The notes: a model not told the origin generated them from the letters alone. DNA of 38,065 nucleotides from Leptospiraceae bacterium (GCA_017996175.1 JAGOHK010000042.1:1-38065), one strand, 5' to 3'. Shown: positions 8,452 to 18,653, numbered from the stretch's first letter. Translations and numbers: made by a program.

Positions 8452-10160
8452 TTTGCTGCCTTTAAACTTGCTAAGTCTTTAAATTCTAACATTTCTTTTT
8501 GGGATTGACCAGCTGGAATCATTGGAAATACTTTTTCCTCTGCAGGAACAACAACTTCGAGTAAAGCCGATTCATCATCTTTTAAGAAAAATTCTAACGC
8601 GTTATCAATTTCGCCTTTTTCTGTTATCCGCATTGCTGGGATTTCATAGCCGTCTGCGATTTTAACAAAGCTAGGATTATAATTCCATTCGGAATGAGAA
8701 AACCTTTCTTCATAAAATAACTCCTGCCATTGTCTAACCATTCCCAGAAAATTATTATTAAAAATAAGAATCTTAACTCCTAATTTGTACATTGTGATAG
8801 TGGCTAATTCTTGTATATTCATTTGAATAGAACCGTCACCCGAAATACAAATCACTGTTTTATCTGGTCTACCAATTTTTGCTCCAATAGCTGCGGGAAG
8901 CCCATAGCCCATAGTTCCAAGCCCGCCAGAGGTTAACCAGTTGTTTGGCTCATCAAATAAATAATATTGAGCTGCCCACATCTGATGCTGCCCTACGTCT
9001 GTTGTAATAATCGCCTTACCGTTTGTTTTTTTATAGAGTCTATCTATAAAGTCTTGCGGCTTAATTTTATTATCTGTTGTATTATCGAAGTCAAGTGGAT
9101 GGTTTTCTTTTAGTTTCTGAATATGGTTTAGCCACTCCGTTCTATCTACTTTTTGTATATAGGGTAACATCGCCCTGAGTGCATCTTTTAAATCCCCATG
9201 TAAAACATAATCCACATCAATACGTTTGTTGAATTCAGCAGAATCAATATCAATATGTGCGCGAATTGCATTTTCTGCGAAGTCACCTATTTTGGCAACA
9301 CGGTCATCAAACCTTGCACCTAAATTTAAAATATAATCGCAATCTAGTACAGCCTTATTTGCGTAAGCTGTTCCATGCATTCCAAGCATCCCAACCGCGT
9401 TTGGGTGATCTCCCGGAAATGCTCCAATGCCCATAAGAGTTGTGGTTACTGGAATATTACCCGCAAGCGCAAGTGCTTTGATTTCTTCTGCTGCATTGGC
9501 GTTAATTGCGCCTCCACCAACGTAAAGAAGAGGGCGTTTTGCGGAATTTAATACTTCTACGAAACCTTTTACATCACCTTTAATTTCCGGCTTTGTGTAA
9601 TGGTGAGGAGCAATTTTTAGTTTTGCTGCTTTGCGAATAGAAGTTAATTGGGTTTGCACATCTTTTGGAAAATCCAAGAGTACGGGTCCTGGTCTTCCGC
9701 CTATCGCTATTTTATAAGCTTCCTCAAAATGTCTTGCAATATCATCCGCACTTCTCATTAGAGCATTGTATTTAGTAATAGGAATTGTAATTCCGAAAAT
9801 ATCCGCTTCTTGGAATGCGTCAGTTCCTATAGCACTTGTGGCTACTTGACCAGTGATGGCTAGAATCGGGATTGAGTCCATTTTGGCATCAGCTAAACCA
9901 GTTATCAGATTTGTTGCACCCGGTCCTGAGGTTGCTATGCAAACTCCAATTTTGCCGGTTGCTCTTGCGTATCCTTCCGCCATATGAATTGCACCTTGCT
10001 CATGACGCACTAGGTAGTGTTTAATTTTACTTTTATAAAGTTCATCATAAAATGGAAGGATGGCTCCACCCGGATAACCAAAGCAAACCTCAATGCCTGC
10101 TTCTTCCATTAGTTCGATTAGTAATCTAGCACCTGTAACTTTTTTTTCTGTTCCTGACAT
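8448..10160 (-). CDS. ilvB: Acetolactate synthase large (catalytic) subunit
   Basis: The 570-residue ThDP enzyme condenses pyruvate to 2-acetolactate (or with 2-oxobutyrate to acetohydroxybutyrate) for valine, leucine and isoleucine. The Pyr domain holds the catalytic glutamate at E54 ([19 protein letters not shown]), a central FAD/NAD-fold domain follows, and the PP domain carries the ThDP/Mg motif GDGSIQMN with a downstream NN (about 444-471). The length is normal. It overlaps ilvN by four bases and lies 35 bases after an upstream lipoprotein gene on the same strand. No leader peptide with a run of Leu/Val/Ile codons was seen, so attenuation is not evident. Confidence 0.97.
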   Translation of the reverse strand: MSGTEKKVTGARLLIELMEEAGIEVCFGYPGGAILPFYDELYKSKIKHYLVRHEQGAIHMAEGYARATGKIGVCIATSGPGATNLITGLADAKMDSIPILAITGQVATSAIGTDAFQEADIFGITIPITKYNALMRSADDIARHFEEAYKIAIGGRPGPVLLDFPKDVQTQLTSIRKAAKLKIAPHHYTKPEIKGDVKGFVEVLNSAKRPLLYVGGGAINANAAEEIKALALAGNIPVTTTLMGIGAFPGDHPNAVGMLGMHGTAYANKAVLDCDYILNLGARFDDRVAKIGDFAENAIRAHIDIDSAEFNKRIDVDYVLHGDLKDALRAMLPYIQKVDRTEWLNHIQKLKENHPLDFDNTTDNKIKPQDFIDRLYKKTNGKAIITTDVGQHQMWAAQYYLFDEPNNWLTSGGLGTMGYGLPAAIGAKIGRPDKTVICISGDGSIQMNIQELATITMYKLGVKILIFNNNFLGMVRQWQELFYEERFSHSEWNYNPSFVKIADGYEIPAMRITEKGEIDNALEFFLKDDESALLEVVVPAEEKVFPMIPAGQSQKEMLEFKDLASLKAAK

Positions 10161-10195
10161 TGTATTTATCCTTTTTACAAAATTTTTTTATCCGA

Positions 10196-10960
10196 CTACT
10201 GCGGATTACCCGGAGGTTGGGTTTCAACGGGAGGTGATGTTGGAGTGGAAGGCATTCCATCGATCATTCCATACTTTACCAGAACTGAAAGTACCGTTGG
10301 CTGTAAAATGTCTTCTTTTTCATTTGCCTTCATGAGTTTTTCTTTAGCGTCTACTAACAATTTGTCTCTATCAGTTCCAGTTAGTTTGTTCGCTTTATTT
10401 ATAATTTTATATGCGTCTCTGAGTAAAAGAGCTGTTTGCCCGATGAGCGGATCTCTAGATAGCCTATCATCGGCAGTCTGAATCCATACATCGTACCAGT
10501 CTTCGACTATTCCGTCTTTAACGCTAGAAGTAAGGCAATCTACATTTGCCCATTCACCCTGAATTTCTTTCACAAAGCAAATCGAGCCAAGAGCGAATTT
10601 GCCTTTGGTTCCTGCGGTTAAAGTTGGTTTTCGAAAAGCACTAAGACCATCTTTTACAACAAATAATACAGCTTCCGAAAAATTGGTAGAAAGAGAATAA
10701 CCTTCCTTACCCGTTACAGTCGAAAGTTTAAAATAGTCCTTTTTTTCCTGGGATAATTTTTCAAGAACCGTAACTTCTTCTAATGCATAGACTAGACTAA
10801 CTCTATGTTCTTTTTTGGCGGAGCCTGGTAAAGAGGTAATATGTTGGTCTATTTTAGAATAACGAGTTCCTAAAATTTGTGCTTCAGGCTCTTTATTTTT
10901 TTCCTTACAGGATGGTAATAAGCTCGAAATAATGATAATTAAAATTTGCCACTTTCTCAT
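10196..10960 (-). CDS. SH3-like domain lipoprotein, function unknown
   Basis: The 254-residue protein has a short lipoprotein signal (MRKWQ, a hydrophobic run, then LLPSC), so Cys18 is the likely lipidated residue; the loose lipobox suits spirochaetes. The mature protein has two stretches that look like bacterial SH3 strands (EKKDYFKLSTVTGKEGYSL at about 74-92, and GSICFVKEIQGEWANVDCL at about 126-144), each with a G-x-W/Y-like core. A helical region and a Pro/Thr-rich tail follow. SH3-type lipoproteins often bind peptidoglycan or protein partners; no enzymatic motif is visible. It lies 35 bases upstream of ilvB on the same strand and may carry the ilvBN promoter region, though a functional link is unlikely. 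Confidence 0.7.
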   Translation of the reverse strand: MRKWQILIIIISSLLPSCKEKNKEPEAQILGTRYSKIDQHITSLPGSAKKEHRVSLVYALEEVTVLEKLSQEKKDYFKLSTVTGKEGYSLSTNFSEAVLFVVKDGLSAFRKPTLTAGTKGKFALGSICFVKEIQGEWANVDCLTSSVKDGIVEDWYDVWIQTADDRLSRDPLIGQTALLLRDAYKIINKANKLTGTDRDKLLVDAKEKLMKANEKEDILQPTVLSVLVKYGMIDGMPSTPTSPPVETQPPGNPQ

Positions 10961-11123
10961 GTATTACAGTTTTTTAAATGTATGAGACTTGTTAAGAAAA
11001 TTTTTCAGAATCGTTAAAAATTTAATAAAAAAACAGAAAATTGATTTTTTTTCTATCAGGGAAATCTCACTCAAAAAATGGTAAATTTCTCTGAATTATT
11101 TTATTTCCAAAGTTTATAGAAAT

Positions 11124-11151
11124 TTGACCTAAAAGATGGAAAAAATATTCT
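11124..11151 (+). promoter_or_regulatory. Predicted sigma-70-type promoter abutting the TPR gene start
   Basis: A -35 box TTGACC (11124-11129) and a -10 box TATTCT (11146-11151) are 16 bases apart. The ATG of the TPR gene is only six bases after the -10 box, so the transcript would start at or within a base or two of the A of the ATG. The same -10 hexamer and spacing occur before the tRNA-Phe gene. Confidence 0.55.
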
Positions 11152-11157
11152 GACAAT

Positions 11158-12273
11158 ATGAATGAAACGGACGTAGCATTAAACACAGAAGATCAAAGCT
11201 TTAACAAGATTAAAACCCTTGCAAAAGAAGCTTATAAGCTAATTGACCAAAGAAAATATAAAGATGCCAAAGAAAAATTTGCAGAGCTCCTAGAAACCGA
11301 TCCAAATAATACCTACGGACTTGTGGGTATGGGGGATTTACTCTACAAAACCCAGAGTTACGAAGAATCAATCAAATATTATAAAACTTGCCTTAGCTTA
11401 GATACATCGAATAAGTTTTCCATTATGGGGCTAATGAACTGTTATAGGGATATGAAGCAGTTAAACCAAGTAATTCATATTGCAGAGGAATACAGACATA
11501 TAACGATGTCTGACGCATCGATTTTAAGTAGAGTCGCAGACGCGCATAGAAAATTGAAAAATTTCAAAGAGTCAGAAATTTACTATATGTCCGCACTCCA
11601 AATTAATCCTACTGATCAATATGTGATAGTGGGTATTGGTCATTTGTACTTTGCCTGCCAGAGATACCAAGATGCAATTAAATGGTGGGAGAAATTAGTT
11701 TCTACTCAACCGAATAATATAAAAATTCTAACTGAAATTGGAAACAGCTATCGCAAGATCAAAGACTTTGACCGTGCAATAGAATACTATGAGAGAGCTA
11801 GGAATTTAGATGATGGAAACTTTTTTGCTTTGTATGGGCTAGCAGAGTCCTACAGAGGAAAAAAAGAATTTAAAAGAGCTATCTTTTACTGGGAAAAAAT
11901 TCTTAACTTCGATCCAAACAATAAATTGATTATCAATCGTTACGCTGACAGCTTACGCGGGTTAGGCGAATACGAGAAAGCACTTGAATGTTTTAATCGA
12001 ATTCTTACATCGGATGACGACTATTTTGCGCTATTGGGAAAAGCATCTACTTTAATTTTAATGGGTGAAACAGAAAAGTCGCAAGAAATTTTCCTCCTTC
12101 TTAGAAAGAAAGATCCTTTAAATCCAAGACCTGTAATCGAACTTGCTGATCTCTGGTTTTACTCTAAAAATGAAAAAGAAAAAGCAATATCTGTTCTCAA
12201 AGAGTTTTTAAAGAGTAACCCATCAAATACAGATGTAAGCATGAAACTAGACCAATTACAAAATGAACTTTAG
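11158..12273 (+). CDS. Tetratricopeptide-repeat (TPR) protein
   Basis: The 371-residue protein is built almost entirely of about nine 34-residue TPR motifs, with repeated signatures such as [33 protein letters not shown] and [10 protein letters not shown]-like helices. No signal peptide or membrane segment is seen, so it is probably a cytoplasmic scaffold for protein-protein contacts; the partner is unknown. No ribosome site lies upstream of the ATG, and the promoter above would give a leaderless mRNA. It heads a run of five same-strand genes with gaps of 2-42 bases, ending at the TonB receptor. Confidence 0.9.
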   Translation: MNETDVALNTEDQSFNKIKTLAKEAYKLIDQRKYKDAKEKFAELLETDPNNTYGLVGMGDLLYKTQSYEESIKYYKTCLSLDTSNKFSIMGLMNCYRDMKQLNQVIHIAEEYRHITMSDASILSRVADAHRKLKNFKESEIYYMSALQINPTDQYVIVGIGHLYFACQRYQDAIKWWEKLVSTQPNNIKILTEIGNSYRKIKDFDRAIEYYERARNLDDGNFFALYGLAESYRGKKEFKRAIFYWEKILNFDPNNKLIINRYADSLRGLGEYEKALECFNRILTSDDDYFALLGKASTLILMGETEKSQEIFLLLRKKDPLNPRPVIELADLWFYSKNEKEKAISVLKEFLKSNPSNTDVSMKLDQLQNEL

Positions 12274-12288
12274 GATTAATGACCCAGT

Positions 12289-13284
12289 ATGAAAACACCA
12301 AACAAGGATTGGCGCGAAGAAATAGCTTCGGATGAAGATAAAAGATTCCAAGAATATTCTGAAAAGATTATCGAAGTTCAAAGAAAAAAGTCAAAACTAT
12401 TTGGAAATGGACGTGCATTACATAGAAAACAGCTATGTGGGTTAAAGGCAAACTTTCAAGTTTTAGACAACCTTCCTGATTACGCAAAACAAGGGTTATT
12501 CGCTAGTCCTGCCAATTACAATGCTTGGATTCGAATTTCCAATGGCGGTGTGGATGTAAAATCTGATTCAGCTCCTGACATTCGAGGTTTTGCAATCAAA
12601 GTTCTTGGTTTAAACGGACCAAGTGCACTTGGAAATGGAAATACGCAACACCAAGACTTTACCTTAATTAACCAACCCGCATTTGCTTTCTCTAAGTCCG
12701 CCCCATTTATTAGTCTTGTTTTAGCTGCTTCCGAAAGTCCATTTGCTTTGGTAAAACATTTATTTGGCTCTTATGGATTTTTCGGTGGTATACAAAAAGT
12801 AACCGCAACGGCAAAAACTTTCGGAAGACCGTTTTCTGGTTTTTTGACAGAAACTTTTTATTCAGCGGCTCCCATTGCCTGTGGGGAGTATGCAGCTCGA
12901 GTTAGATTGGTTTCTAAATTAAACAAATCTAACTATACTTCTAATAAATCAGACCTATCCTTAGATATAAAAAATATTTTAACAAAAGAAGAGGTTGTTT
13001 TCGATTTACAACTTCAATTTTTTGTAGATGAAAAAATTACACCTATTGAAGACGCATCAGTAGATTGGGATGAAACAGAAGCACCTTATATTACTGTAGC
13101 AAAACTTACGATTCCAAAACAGGACTTTGATTCGGAAGAAGGAAAAAAGTTATCTTTAGAAACTGAAAAAACTTTTTTTGACCCTTGGAATGCATTACTT
13201 TCTCATAGACCTCTTGGAGACGTTATGCGTACTCGTAAATATATATACTATGCTTCTCAAAAAGAACGGGGTGCCAATAAGTAG
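12289..13284 (+). CDS. Catalase-fold heme protein (catalase-related/SrpA-like family)
   Basis: The 331-residue protein matches the short catalase-related family, not full catalases of about 480 residues or more. The distal-side histidine is present as H45 (RALHRKQLCGLKANF), and the usual distal asparagine as N128 (DFTLINQPAFAF). The N-terminal region has the P-A-N-Y-N-A-W-I-R-I-S-N-G-G type core and the PDIRGFAIKVLG strand. The C-terminus ends with a PWNALLSHRPLGDVMRTR-type segment found in the smaller heme peroxidase/allene-oxide-synthase-like branch. It probably binds heme and reacts with peroxide or organic hydroperoxides; the substrate is unknown. It sits between the TPR gene and a TMEM220-like gene in the same operon, two bases from the latter. 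Confidence 0.85.
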   Translation: MKTPNKDWREEIASDEDKRFQEYSEKIIEVQRKKSKLFGNGRALHRKQLCGLKANFQVLDNLPDYAKQGLFASPANYNAWIRISNGGVDVKSDSAPDIRGFAIKVLGLNGPSALGNGNTQHQDFTLINQPAFAFSKSAPFISLVLAASESPFALVKHLFGSYGFFGGIQKVTATAKTFGRPFSGFLTETFYSAAPIACGEYAARVRLVSKLNKSNYTSNKSDLSLDIKNILTKEEVVFDLQLQFFVDEKITPIEDASVDWDETEAPYITVAKLTIPKQDFDSEEGKKLSLETEKTFFDPWNALLSHRPLGDVMRTRKYIYYASQKERGANK

Positions 13285-13286
13285 TT

Positions 13287-13658
13287 ATGCGAATAACTAA
13301 TTTCCTTCTATCAGGAATGTTTTTTTTATTCGCATTTGTACAATTGAATGACCCGGATCCAATTCTCTGGGTTGCTATTTATAGCTATGCGGCTATTCTA
13401 TGTTTGCTTGCAGGTTTGGGAAAATTCTATAAAATCCTACTAATTTCAGGAATCGTGATTTCACTTGTTTGGTCAATGACTCTTGCAGCGTCAATTTTTA
13501 TTGCATTTAAAAATTATGGTGTTGGTTCTCTTTTTAGTTTTAGTATGATTAAGGATGCAGAGGTAGAAGAGGCTAGAGAGTCTTTAGGTTTAGTTATAGT
13601 TTTTGGTATATTATTCTGGAAATACTTAGAAGGTAAGAAAAAAAATAGATTAAAGTAA
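13287..13658 (+). CDS. TMEM220-like small integral membrane protein
   Basis: The 123-residue protein has four predicted membrane helices (about 4-20, 27-44, 47-70 and 100-114). It carries the family signature FVQLNDPDPILWVAIY (about 17-32) after the first helix and an E-E-A-R-E-S-x-G-L pattern before the last. TMEM220-type proteins occur in bacteria and animals with no established biochemical role. It starts two bases after the catalase-fold gene, so it is probably coupled to it. No catalytic motif is seen. Confidence 0.8.
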   Translation: MRITNFLLSGMFFLFAFVQLNDPDPILWVAIYSYAAILCLLAGLGKFYKILLISGIVISLVWSMTLAASIFIAFKNYGVGSLFSFSMIKDAEVEEARESLGLVIVFGILFWKYLEGKKKNRLK

Positions 13659-13700
13659 AATATCTTGCTTTTAAAAAACCATTTTATCCAAAATGGAAAA

Positions 13701-14447
13701 ATGAAAAAAGCAGCATTCCTCTCTATCGGACTAATCTCAATTCTAATACTTTTCACAATTTTCTCTACAGAATCTGGAATTAAAATTAAAGAACAAACCC
13801 AGAACGAAAATCTTCCTGATTTTGCTCAAATTGCAGAAGAAGCAGCAAACGATTTACAAAAATATATACGTATCAAAACAATTCGTGGGAATGAAATTGA
13901 ATCTGCGAATTTTCTAAAAGAAATTTTAGAAAAAAATGGAATAGAGACTAAGTTTATTTCTTATCCAGGAAAACCAGATAGGACTAGTCTTATAGCCGAA
14001 CTTCCGGGGATAGAAGATGGCGGTGGAATCATTTTTATGAATCATATGGATGTTGTTGAAGCAGAAGCGGCAGAATGGAAGTATCCTCCGTTTAATGGAG
14101 TGCGGATTGAAGATAAAATTTACGGTCGTGGTGCAGTAGATATGAAAGGTCTTAAACATTCCGAACCTGCTACTATTTCCCCGATGGATAGTAAATTTTT
14201 TAAAACTATTGCCGCAACCGCGATAAAAGTTGTGCCTGGTGCTGTGGTTACTCCCTTTTTGTCGCCTGGGACAACAGATTCGTCTTATTTCAGAATGAAT
14301 GGATTTAAGTGTTATGGTTTAATTCCAGCTCTTCTTACTGATATGGAGTTAGATGGAATTCATGGCAAAAATGAAAGTATTAGAGTGATTCATTTAAAAA
14401 CAGGGATTCAAATATTATTTGAAACAATTTTAAATTATAATAAATAG
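13701..14447 (+). pseudogene. M20 metallopeptidase (carboxypeptidase S/PM20D1-like) with a large internal deletion
   Basis: From the ATG at 13701 the product is 248 residues, about half the family's usual 450-500. The N-terminal part is normal: a membrane/signal segment, then an F-M-N-H-M-D metal/catalytic motif (about nt 14033-14052) and GRGAVDMKG (about 14124-14150). The next codon (from 14151) jumps directly to a sequence typical of the C-terminal part: a VVTPFLSPGTTDSSYF motif, then G-I-H-G-K-N-E with the last metal histidine (about 14354-14371). Missing in between are the Glu-Glu pair holding the catalytic base and the whole dimerisation lid. The frame is intact, so a protein may still be made, but not an active peptidase. 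A TTG start at 13665 is possible but less likely. Confidence 0.8.
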
Positions 14448-14462
14448 GGTTTAATAACAATC

Positions 14463-17033
14463 ATGCGCATATTTTTGTTTGTACACCATTTTTCAAAAAT
14501 AAGTTCAGCCATTTTTCGGCATTCCCAATTTTCAAAAGAGATTCAATTTGCGTTCAATCGGAATTTGCTTTTAGTGATTGGTTTATTACTTCTTTTTACT
14601 TACTCTTCGTTTGCCCAATCTAATGAAACAAAAAAAATAGTAGAATTGGAAAACGAAAAATTAAAATCTGAAATCGAAGAACTAAAAAAGGAAAAAGAGG
14701 CATGGCTAAAAGAAAAAGAATTACTAAACAGTCAGAAATCAGAAGATTCAAATCTAATTGATACCAAGACAGAGATCGACAGAAGAAAATCTTCAGAAGA
14801 AAATTTTTTTAAATTAGAAGAAAATATAGTTGTCACTGCCTCCAAAAAAGAGCAGAGACTTTCTGATGCCCCAGCAGCAGTTTATATTATTACAGAAAAA
14901 CAAATTCGGGAAAGGGGATATCGAACGCTTGTTGATGCGTTAAGCGACATACCAGGTTTTGATATTATTCATAATTATGGAATTTTTCCTGAATTAATTC
15001 ACCAAAGAGGACTTGTAGGAAACAATCAGCGTACTCTGCTCTATATAGACGGAATTCCCGATAACAATTTAACGGAAGGGGCTATTCTTGGTGGTAGTAT
15101 CCGTTTCCCTTTGAATAATGTTCAACGAATCGAAGTTGTATCTGGTCCTGCTTCAGCGCTTTATGGAGCAAATGCATTTAATGGAATTATAAATATTATA
15201 ACAAAGGACGGTAAATCCAATCCCGGTAGTCATATAGATGTAACACATGGATACTGGGAGGGTAATTACCGTAATCCTGGAACAAGTGTAAGTTTTTCTT
15301 CTAGGAATAGTACCTTATCTGGTATTGGTTATAGTGTTGGTGGATATTATTATAAAACAGAAGGACCTTATTTTGGGGACACTCAAAGGTTGGATAAGCC
15401 AAACGTCAACCCAAACGATGTATCCTATGCGTTGGAAAAGAAATCCTGTGCTGGAACTTGTACGCCTGACGGAAAATCAGTTGGTGCATGGTGGTCCCCT
15501 GAGTTTAATAATGCGAGTGTGGATACTTATAATATAACTGCAAAATTTAATTTTAAAAATTTTCGATTTCAAACAATAAACTGGCAGTATCTCCAAGGAC
15601 GTGGGACATTTGACAATGGAACAGTTACGGCTGATTTAAAACAAAGAGGATTTGAAACAGGCAATACAGATGCAAGAAATTGGGCGAGATTGATTGGATG
15701 GGCAAATGGAATTAGCCCCGTTGGTATATCTGGAAGTCAATGGAGCTTTAAAAATAATTCGAATACTATCGGTTACTTGCATAATGTTTCGTCTAAAATG
15801 AGTCTGGATAGTGAATTAATTACTCGTCATACTGAAGTTGTTAGTTCTAGTCATGAAGAATCTTACAAAAATCCAGGACCCTATGCTTACTATAAGCCTG
15901 GAAATATTAACTTGCTAAACAGTTATAATCGTCCTGATTACGCGTATGAAATAAAGGAAAAGCTTATTTGGGATGTTTCTAAAAGTTTATCTATTATCTC
16001 TGGACTCGAATCACAACATACAGTAGTTCCTGCTGCTTATGGAAGCGATAGGCGATTTACGTATACGACTTATAGTGCGTATACGCAAGTTAGTTATAAA
16101 CCAATAAATATATTGACACTAACCGGTGGATATAGGTTCGACCATAATACGTTCTGGGGAAATTATCAAACTCCTAGACTAAGTGCCATTCTAAATGTAT
16201 CAAAAGATCTAACGTTAAAGCTTTTATTAGGTACAGGTTTTCGCGCACCAACGGCTTGGGAATTATTTAATGCGACTCAATCTAGAAAAGCAAATTCAGA
16301 CATTAAACCGGAACGTTTGCGCTCAGCAGAAATAGGAATCGGCTATCGTTTTCTTCAAAATTTTTATTCAAGTATAGCTATCTACTATAATACAATTTCG
16401 AACTTAATTCTAGAAGTTGCGACTAATGAGCCGAATCCGAACCTTGTTGGAACGAATTGGAATCAAAATCAGAATGTTGCGAGTGCTAAAATTTATGGGT
16501 CTGAAGTTCTTTTAGATGCGCAACTTTTAGATAGTCTCAAATTAAATTTTGGTTACGTTTATAATAAAGGAGAGTATATTAAAATGAGTAGTCAAGTTAC
16601 AAATTCTCCTTCCACTTATGGAAGAGCTGGTGATGACTATCAACTTGATTTTTTAAATCTGGCGACTAATAGCAAGTTTGTTCCAAACTCTGGTCCAATT
16701 CCGAATATTGCACATAATAAAATTTCCCTTGGTATGACATGGTACATTTTTAAAAATCTTTCTGCGCATATTGGAATGAATTATATGGATATACGAAGAA
16801 CGATTGCTACGAATCCAGAACGAACGATTCCGGCTTATATGATGTTTAAGACAAATATTAGATGGGAGGATATTTTTTCGTTAACTGGACTGTATATGCA
16901 ATTTGAAGTTTTTAATGCAACGAACGAACAATTTTTTGATCCTGGTATACGAGTTGCGACAGGAAGTAAATACCCAACAATGCATCCACTTGAAAAAAGG
17001 AATATTTGGTTCACCATTGGATATAGGTTTTAG
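14463..17033 (+). CDS. TonB-dependent outer-membrane receptor with N-terminal coiled coil
   Basis: The 856-residue protein has a long N-terminal leader with a hydrophobic signal segment at about 34-51 (ending SSFAQS). A charged heptad-like coiled coil follows at about 55-95, rich in E, K and L. The TonB box region (EENIVVTASKKEQRL) is at about 119-133. The plug domain follows (ALSDIPGFDI, RTLLYIDGIPDN, RIEVVSGPASALYGANAFNGIINIIT), then a 22-strand-type barrel ending in the aromatic terminus IGYRF. This places it in the outer membrane as an energised transporter for a chelated metal, heme, cobalamin or a similar ligand; plug similarity is to colicin-I/BtuB/heme receptors, and the ligand is unknown. 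The start is uncertain because there is no clear ribosome site; 34 residues before the signal core are unusually long. Confidence 0.92.
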   Translation: MRIFLFVHHFSKISSAIFRHSQFSKEIQFAFNRNLLLVIGLLLLFTYSSFAQSNETKKIVELENEKLKSEIEELKKEKEAWLKEKELLNSQKSEDSNLIDTKTEIDRRKSSEENFFKLEENIVVTASKKEQRLSDAPAAVYIITEKQIRERGYRTLVDALSDIPGFDIIHNYGIFPELIHQRGLVGNNQRTLLYIDGIPDNNLTEGAILGGSIRFPLNNVQRIEVVSGPASALYGANAFNGIINIITKDGKSNPGSHIDVTHGYWEGNYRNPGTSVSFSSRNSTLSGIGYSVGGYYYKTEGPYFGDTQRLDKPNVNPNDVSYALEKKSCAGTCTPDGKSVGAWWSPEFNNASVDTYNITAKFNFKNFRFQTINWQYLQGRGTFDNGTVTADLKQRGFETGNTDARNWARLIGWANGISPVGISGSQWSFKNNSNTIGYLHNVSSKMSLDSELITRHTEVVSSSHEESYKNPGPYAYYKPGNINLLNSYNRPDYAYEIKEKLIWDVSKSLSIISGLESQHTVVPAAYGSDRRFTYTTYSAYTQVSYKPINILTLTGGYRFDHNTFWGNYQTPRLSAILNVSKDLTLKLLLGTGFRAPTAWELFNATQSRKANSDIKPERLRSAEIGIGYRFLQNFYSSIAIYYNTISNLILEVATNEPNPNLVGTNWNQNQNVASAKIYGSEVLLDAQLLDSLKLNFGYVYNKGEYIKMSSQVTNSPSTYGRAGDDYQLDFLNLATNSKFVPNSGPIPNIAHNKISLGMTWYIFKNLSAHIGMNYMDIRRTIATNPERTIPAYMMFKTNIRWEDIFSLTGLYMQFEVFNATNEQFFDPGIRVATGSKYPTMHPLEKRNIWFTIGYRF

Positions 17034-17191
17034 TAAAACAAATACATCTTTTGTTGTATTTTAGCTCATAAGAATATATTTTGAACGAAAAAGTTTAGGA
17101 TATTCTGCCGGGTAAACCCACGGCATTTGCATTCAGCTACAAAATAGATTTTAGAATTGCTAAAAAACACCAATTTAAACTTGTAGAATGT

Positions 17192-18652
17192 ATGATTGAT
17201 TATGAAACAATTATTGGTTTAGAAGTTCACGCACAATTAAATACCACCACAAAAGTTTTTACCCCAAGCCCAACTGTATTTGGAAGTTCTCCCAATACAC
17301 AAGTTTCCACTGTATGCTACGGACTTCCTGGAGCGCTTCCCGTACTCAATGAGTCAGCACTCCAAAAGGCAATTATGGCAGGACTTGCTTTAGGTTGTAA
17401 TATTTCTTTATTTACTAAATTCGATCGAAAAAATTATTTTTACCCTGATTTACCTAAAGGCTATCAAATTTCTCAATACGATAAGCCAATTTGTTTGGGC
17501 GGGCAAATTTCTTTTACCATGAAAGGTAAAACGGAGCCAACAGTCATTCGCCTCACACGTATTCATATAGAAGAAGATGCAGGAAAACTCATGCACTCTG
17601 CAGATCCTTCGGTTAATGCCTCTTATGTGGACTTAAATCGTGCCGGAACACCATTGATTGAAATTGTTTCTGAGCCAGAGCTAAGATCTAGCGATGAGGC
17701 TTATCACTATTTAACCACACTTAAATCAATCCTTCGTTACATTGAAGTTTCCGATTGTAATATGGAAGAAGGATCACTTAGATGTGATGCAAACGTTTCT
17801 ATTCGTCCTCGCGGAGAAAAAGAATTTCGAACTCGTGTAGAAATTAAAAATCTAAATTCCTTCAAAGCAGTGAAACAAGCAATTGAATACGAAGTAGAAT
17901 GGCAAAAAGATCAATATGCAAGAGGACTTACATTCCAACAACAAACCAAACTTTGGGATGCAACACTTTTAAAAACAGTTTCTATGAGAAGTAAAGAAAT
18001 GGCGCATGACTATCGTTATTTCCCAGATCCAGATCTGCCGACTATCGTCTTAAAGCAAGAAGATGTAGACATGTTGAAAAGTAAATTGCCTGAACTTCCG
18101 GCAGCAAAGAAAAAACGATTTGAAGAATCTCTTGGACTTCCAGCTTACGATGCAGAAGTATTAACTGCAGAAAGAGAAATTGCAAATTACTTTGAGGAAG
18201 CTCTAAAAGTTTCAGGAGATGCAAAACGTACATCTAACTGGGTAAAGGATGAGATTTTGGGTATTGTGAATAAAGAAAATATTTCTATCTCTGAGTTCTC
18301 AGTTGATCCAAAACGCATTGGCGGATTAGTAAAGTTAATTGTAGATGGAAAAATTTCCGGTAAAATTGCTAAGGATGTATTTGAAAAAATGCTAACCTCA
18401 CCAAAGTCTCCCGCAGAAATTGTAGAGTCTGAGGGGCTAAGCGTTGTTAAAGACGATAAAGAAATTGAAAGACTAGTAGATTTAATCCTAGAAAAAAATC
18501 CACAAGCAATTGAAGACTATCGTAAAGGAAAAGACCGTGCTCTTGGTTCTTTAGTTGGAGCTGTAATGAAAGAAAGCAAAGGAAAAGCAGATCCAGGCTC
18601 TGTAAATAAGCTTTTACTTGAGAAGCTTGGACCTTTGCCTCCTAAGAATTGA
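17192..18652 (+). CDS. gatB: Aspartyl/glutamyl-tRNA(Asn/Gln) amidotransferase subunit B
   Basis: The 486-residue protein starts [18 protein letters not shown], the GatB hallmark. It has the cradle-domain motifs [19 protein letters not shown] (about 75-93), HIEEDAGK (about 125-132), [17 protein letters not shown] (about 147-163) and [13 protein letters not shown] (about 223-235). A YqeY-like tail ends with a [17 protein letters not shown] segment near the C-terminus. With GatA and GatC it amidates mischarged Glu-tRNA(Gln) or Asp-tRNA(Asn); gatA and gatC are not in the window, so the operon is dispersed. It ends one base from the converging DNA methyltransferase gene. Confidence 0.97.
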   Translation: MIDYETIIGLEVHAQLNTTTKVFTPSPTVFGSSPNTQVSTVCYGLPGALPVLNESALQKAIMAGLALGCNISLFTKFDRKNYFYPDLPKGYQISQYDKPICLGGQISFTMKGKTEPTVIRLTRIHIEEDAGKLMHSADPSVNASYVDLNRAGTPLIEIVSEPELRSSDEAYHYLTTLKSILRYIEVSDCNMEEGSLRCDANVSIRPRGEKEFRTRVEIKNLNSFKAVKQAIEYEVEWQKDQYARGLTFQQQTKLWDATLLKTVSMRSKEMAHDYRYFPDPDLPTIVLKQEDVDMLKSKLPELPAAKKKRFEESLGLPAYDAEVLTAEREIANYFEEALKVSGDAKRTSNWVKDEILGIVNKENISISEFSVDPKRIGGLVKLIVDGKISGKIAKDVFEKMLTSPKSPAEIVESEGLSVVKDDKEIERLVDLILEKNPQAIEDYRKGKDRALGSLVGAVMKESKGKADPGSVNKLLLEKLGPLPPKN

Positions 18653-18653
18653 T

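Noticed and set aside
17040-17061. Weak hairpin after the TonB receptor gene (AAATACA with TGTATTT)
   Set aside because: The stem is AT-rich with no proper U-run, so it is not a convincing terminator.
17106-17125. TGCCG...CGGCA hairpin upstream of gatB as a riboswitch or T-box
   Set aside because: The stem is only five pairs with no conserved T-box or aptamer sequence around it.
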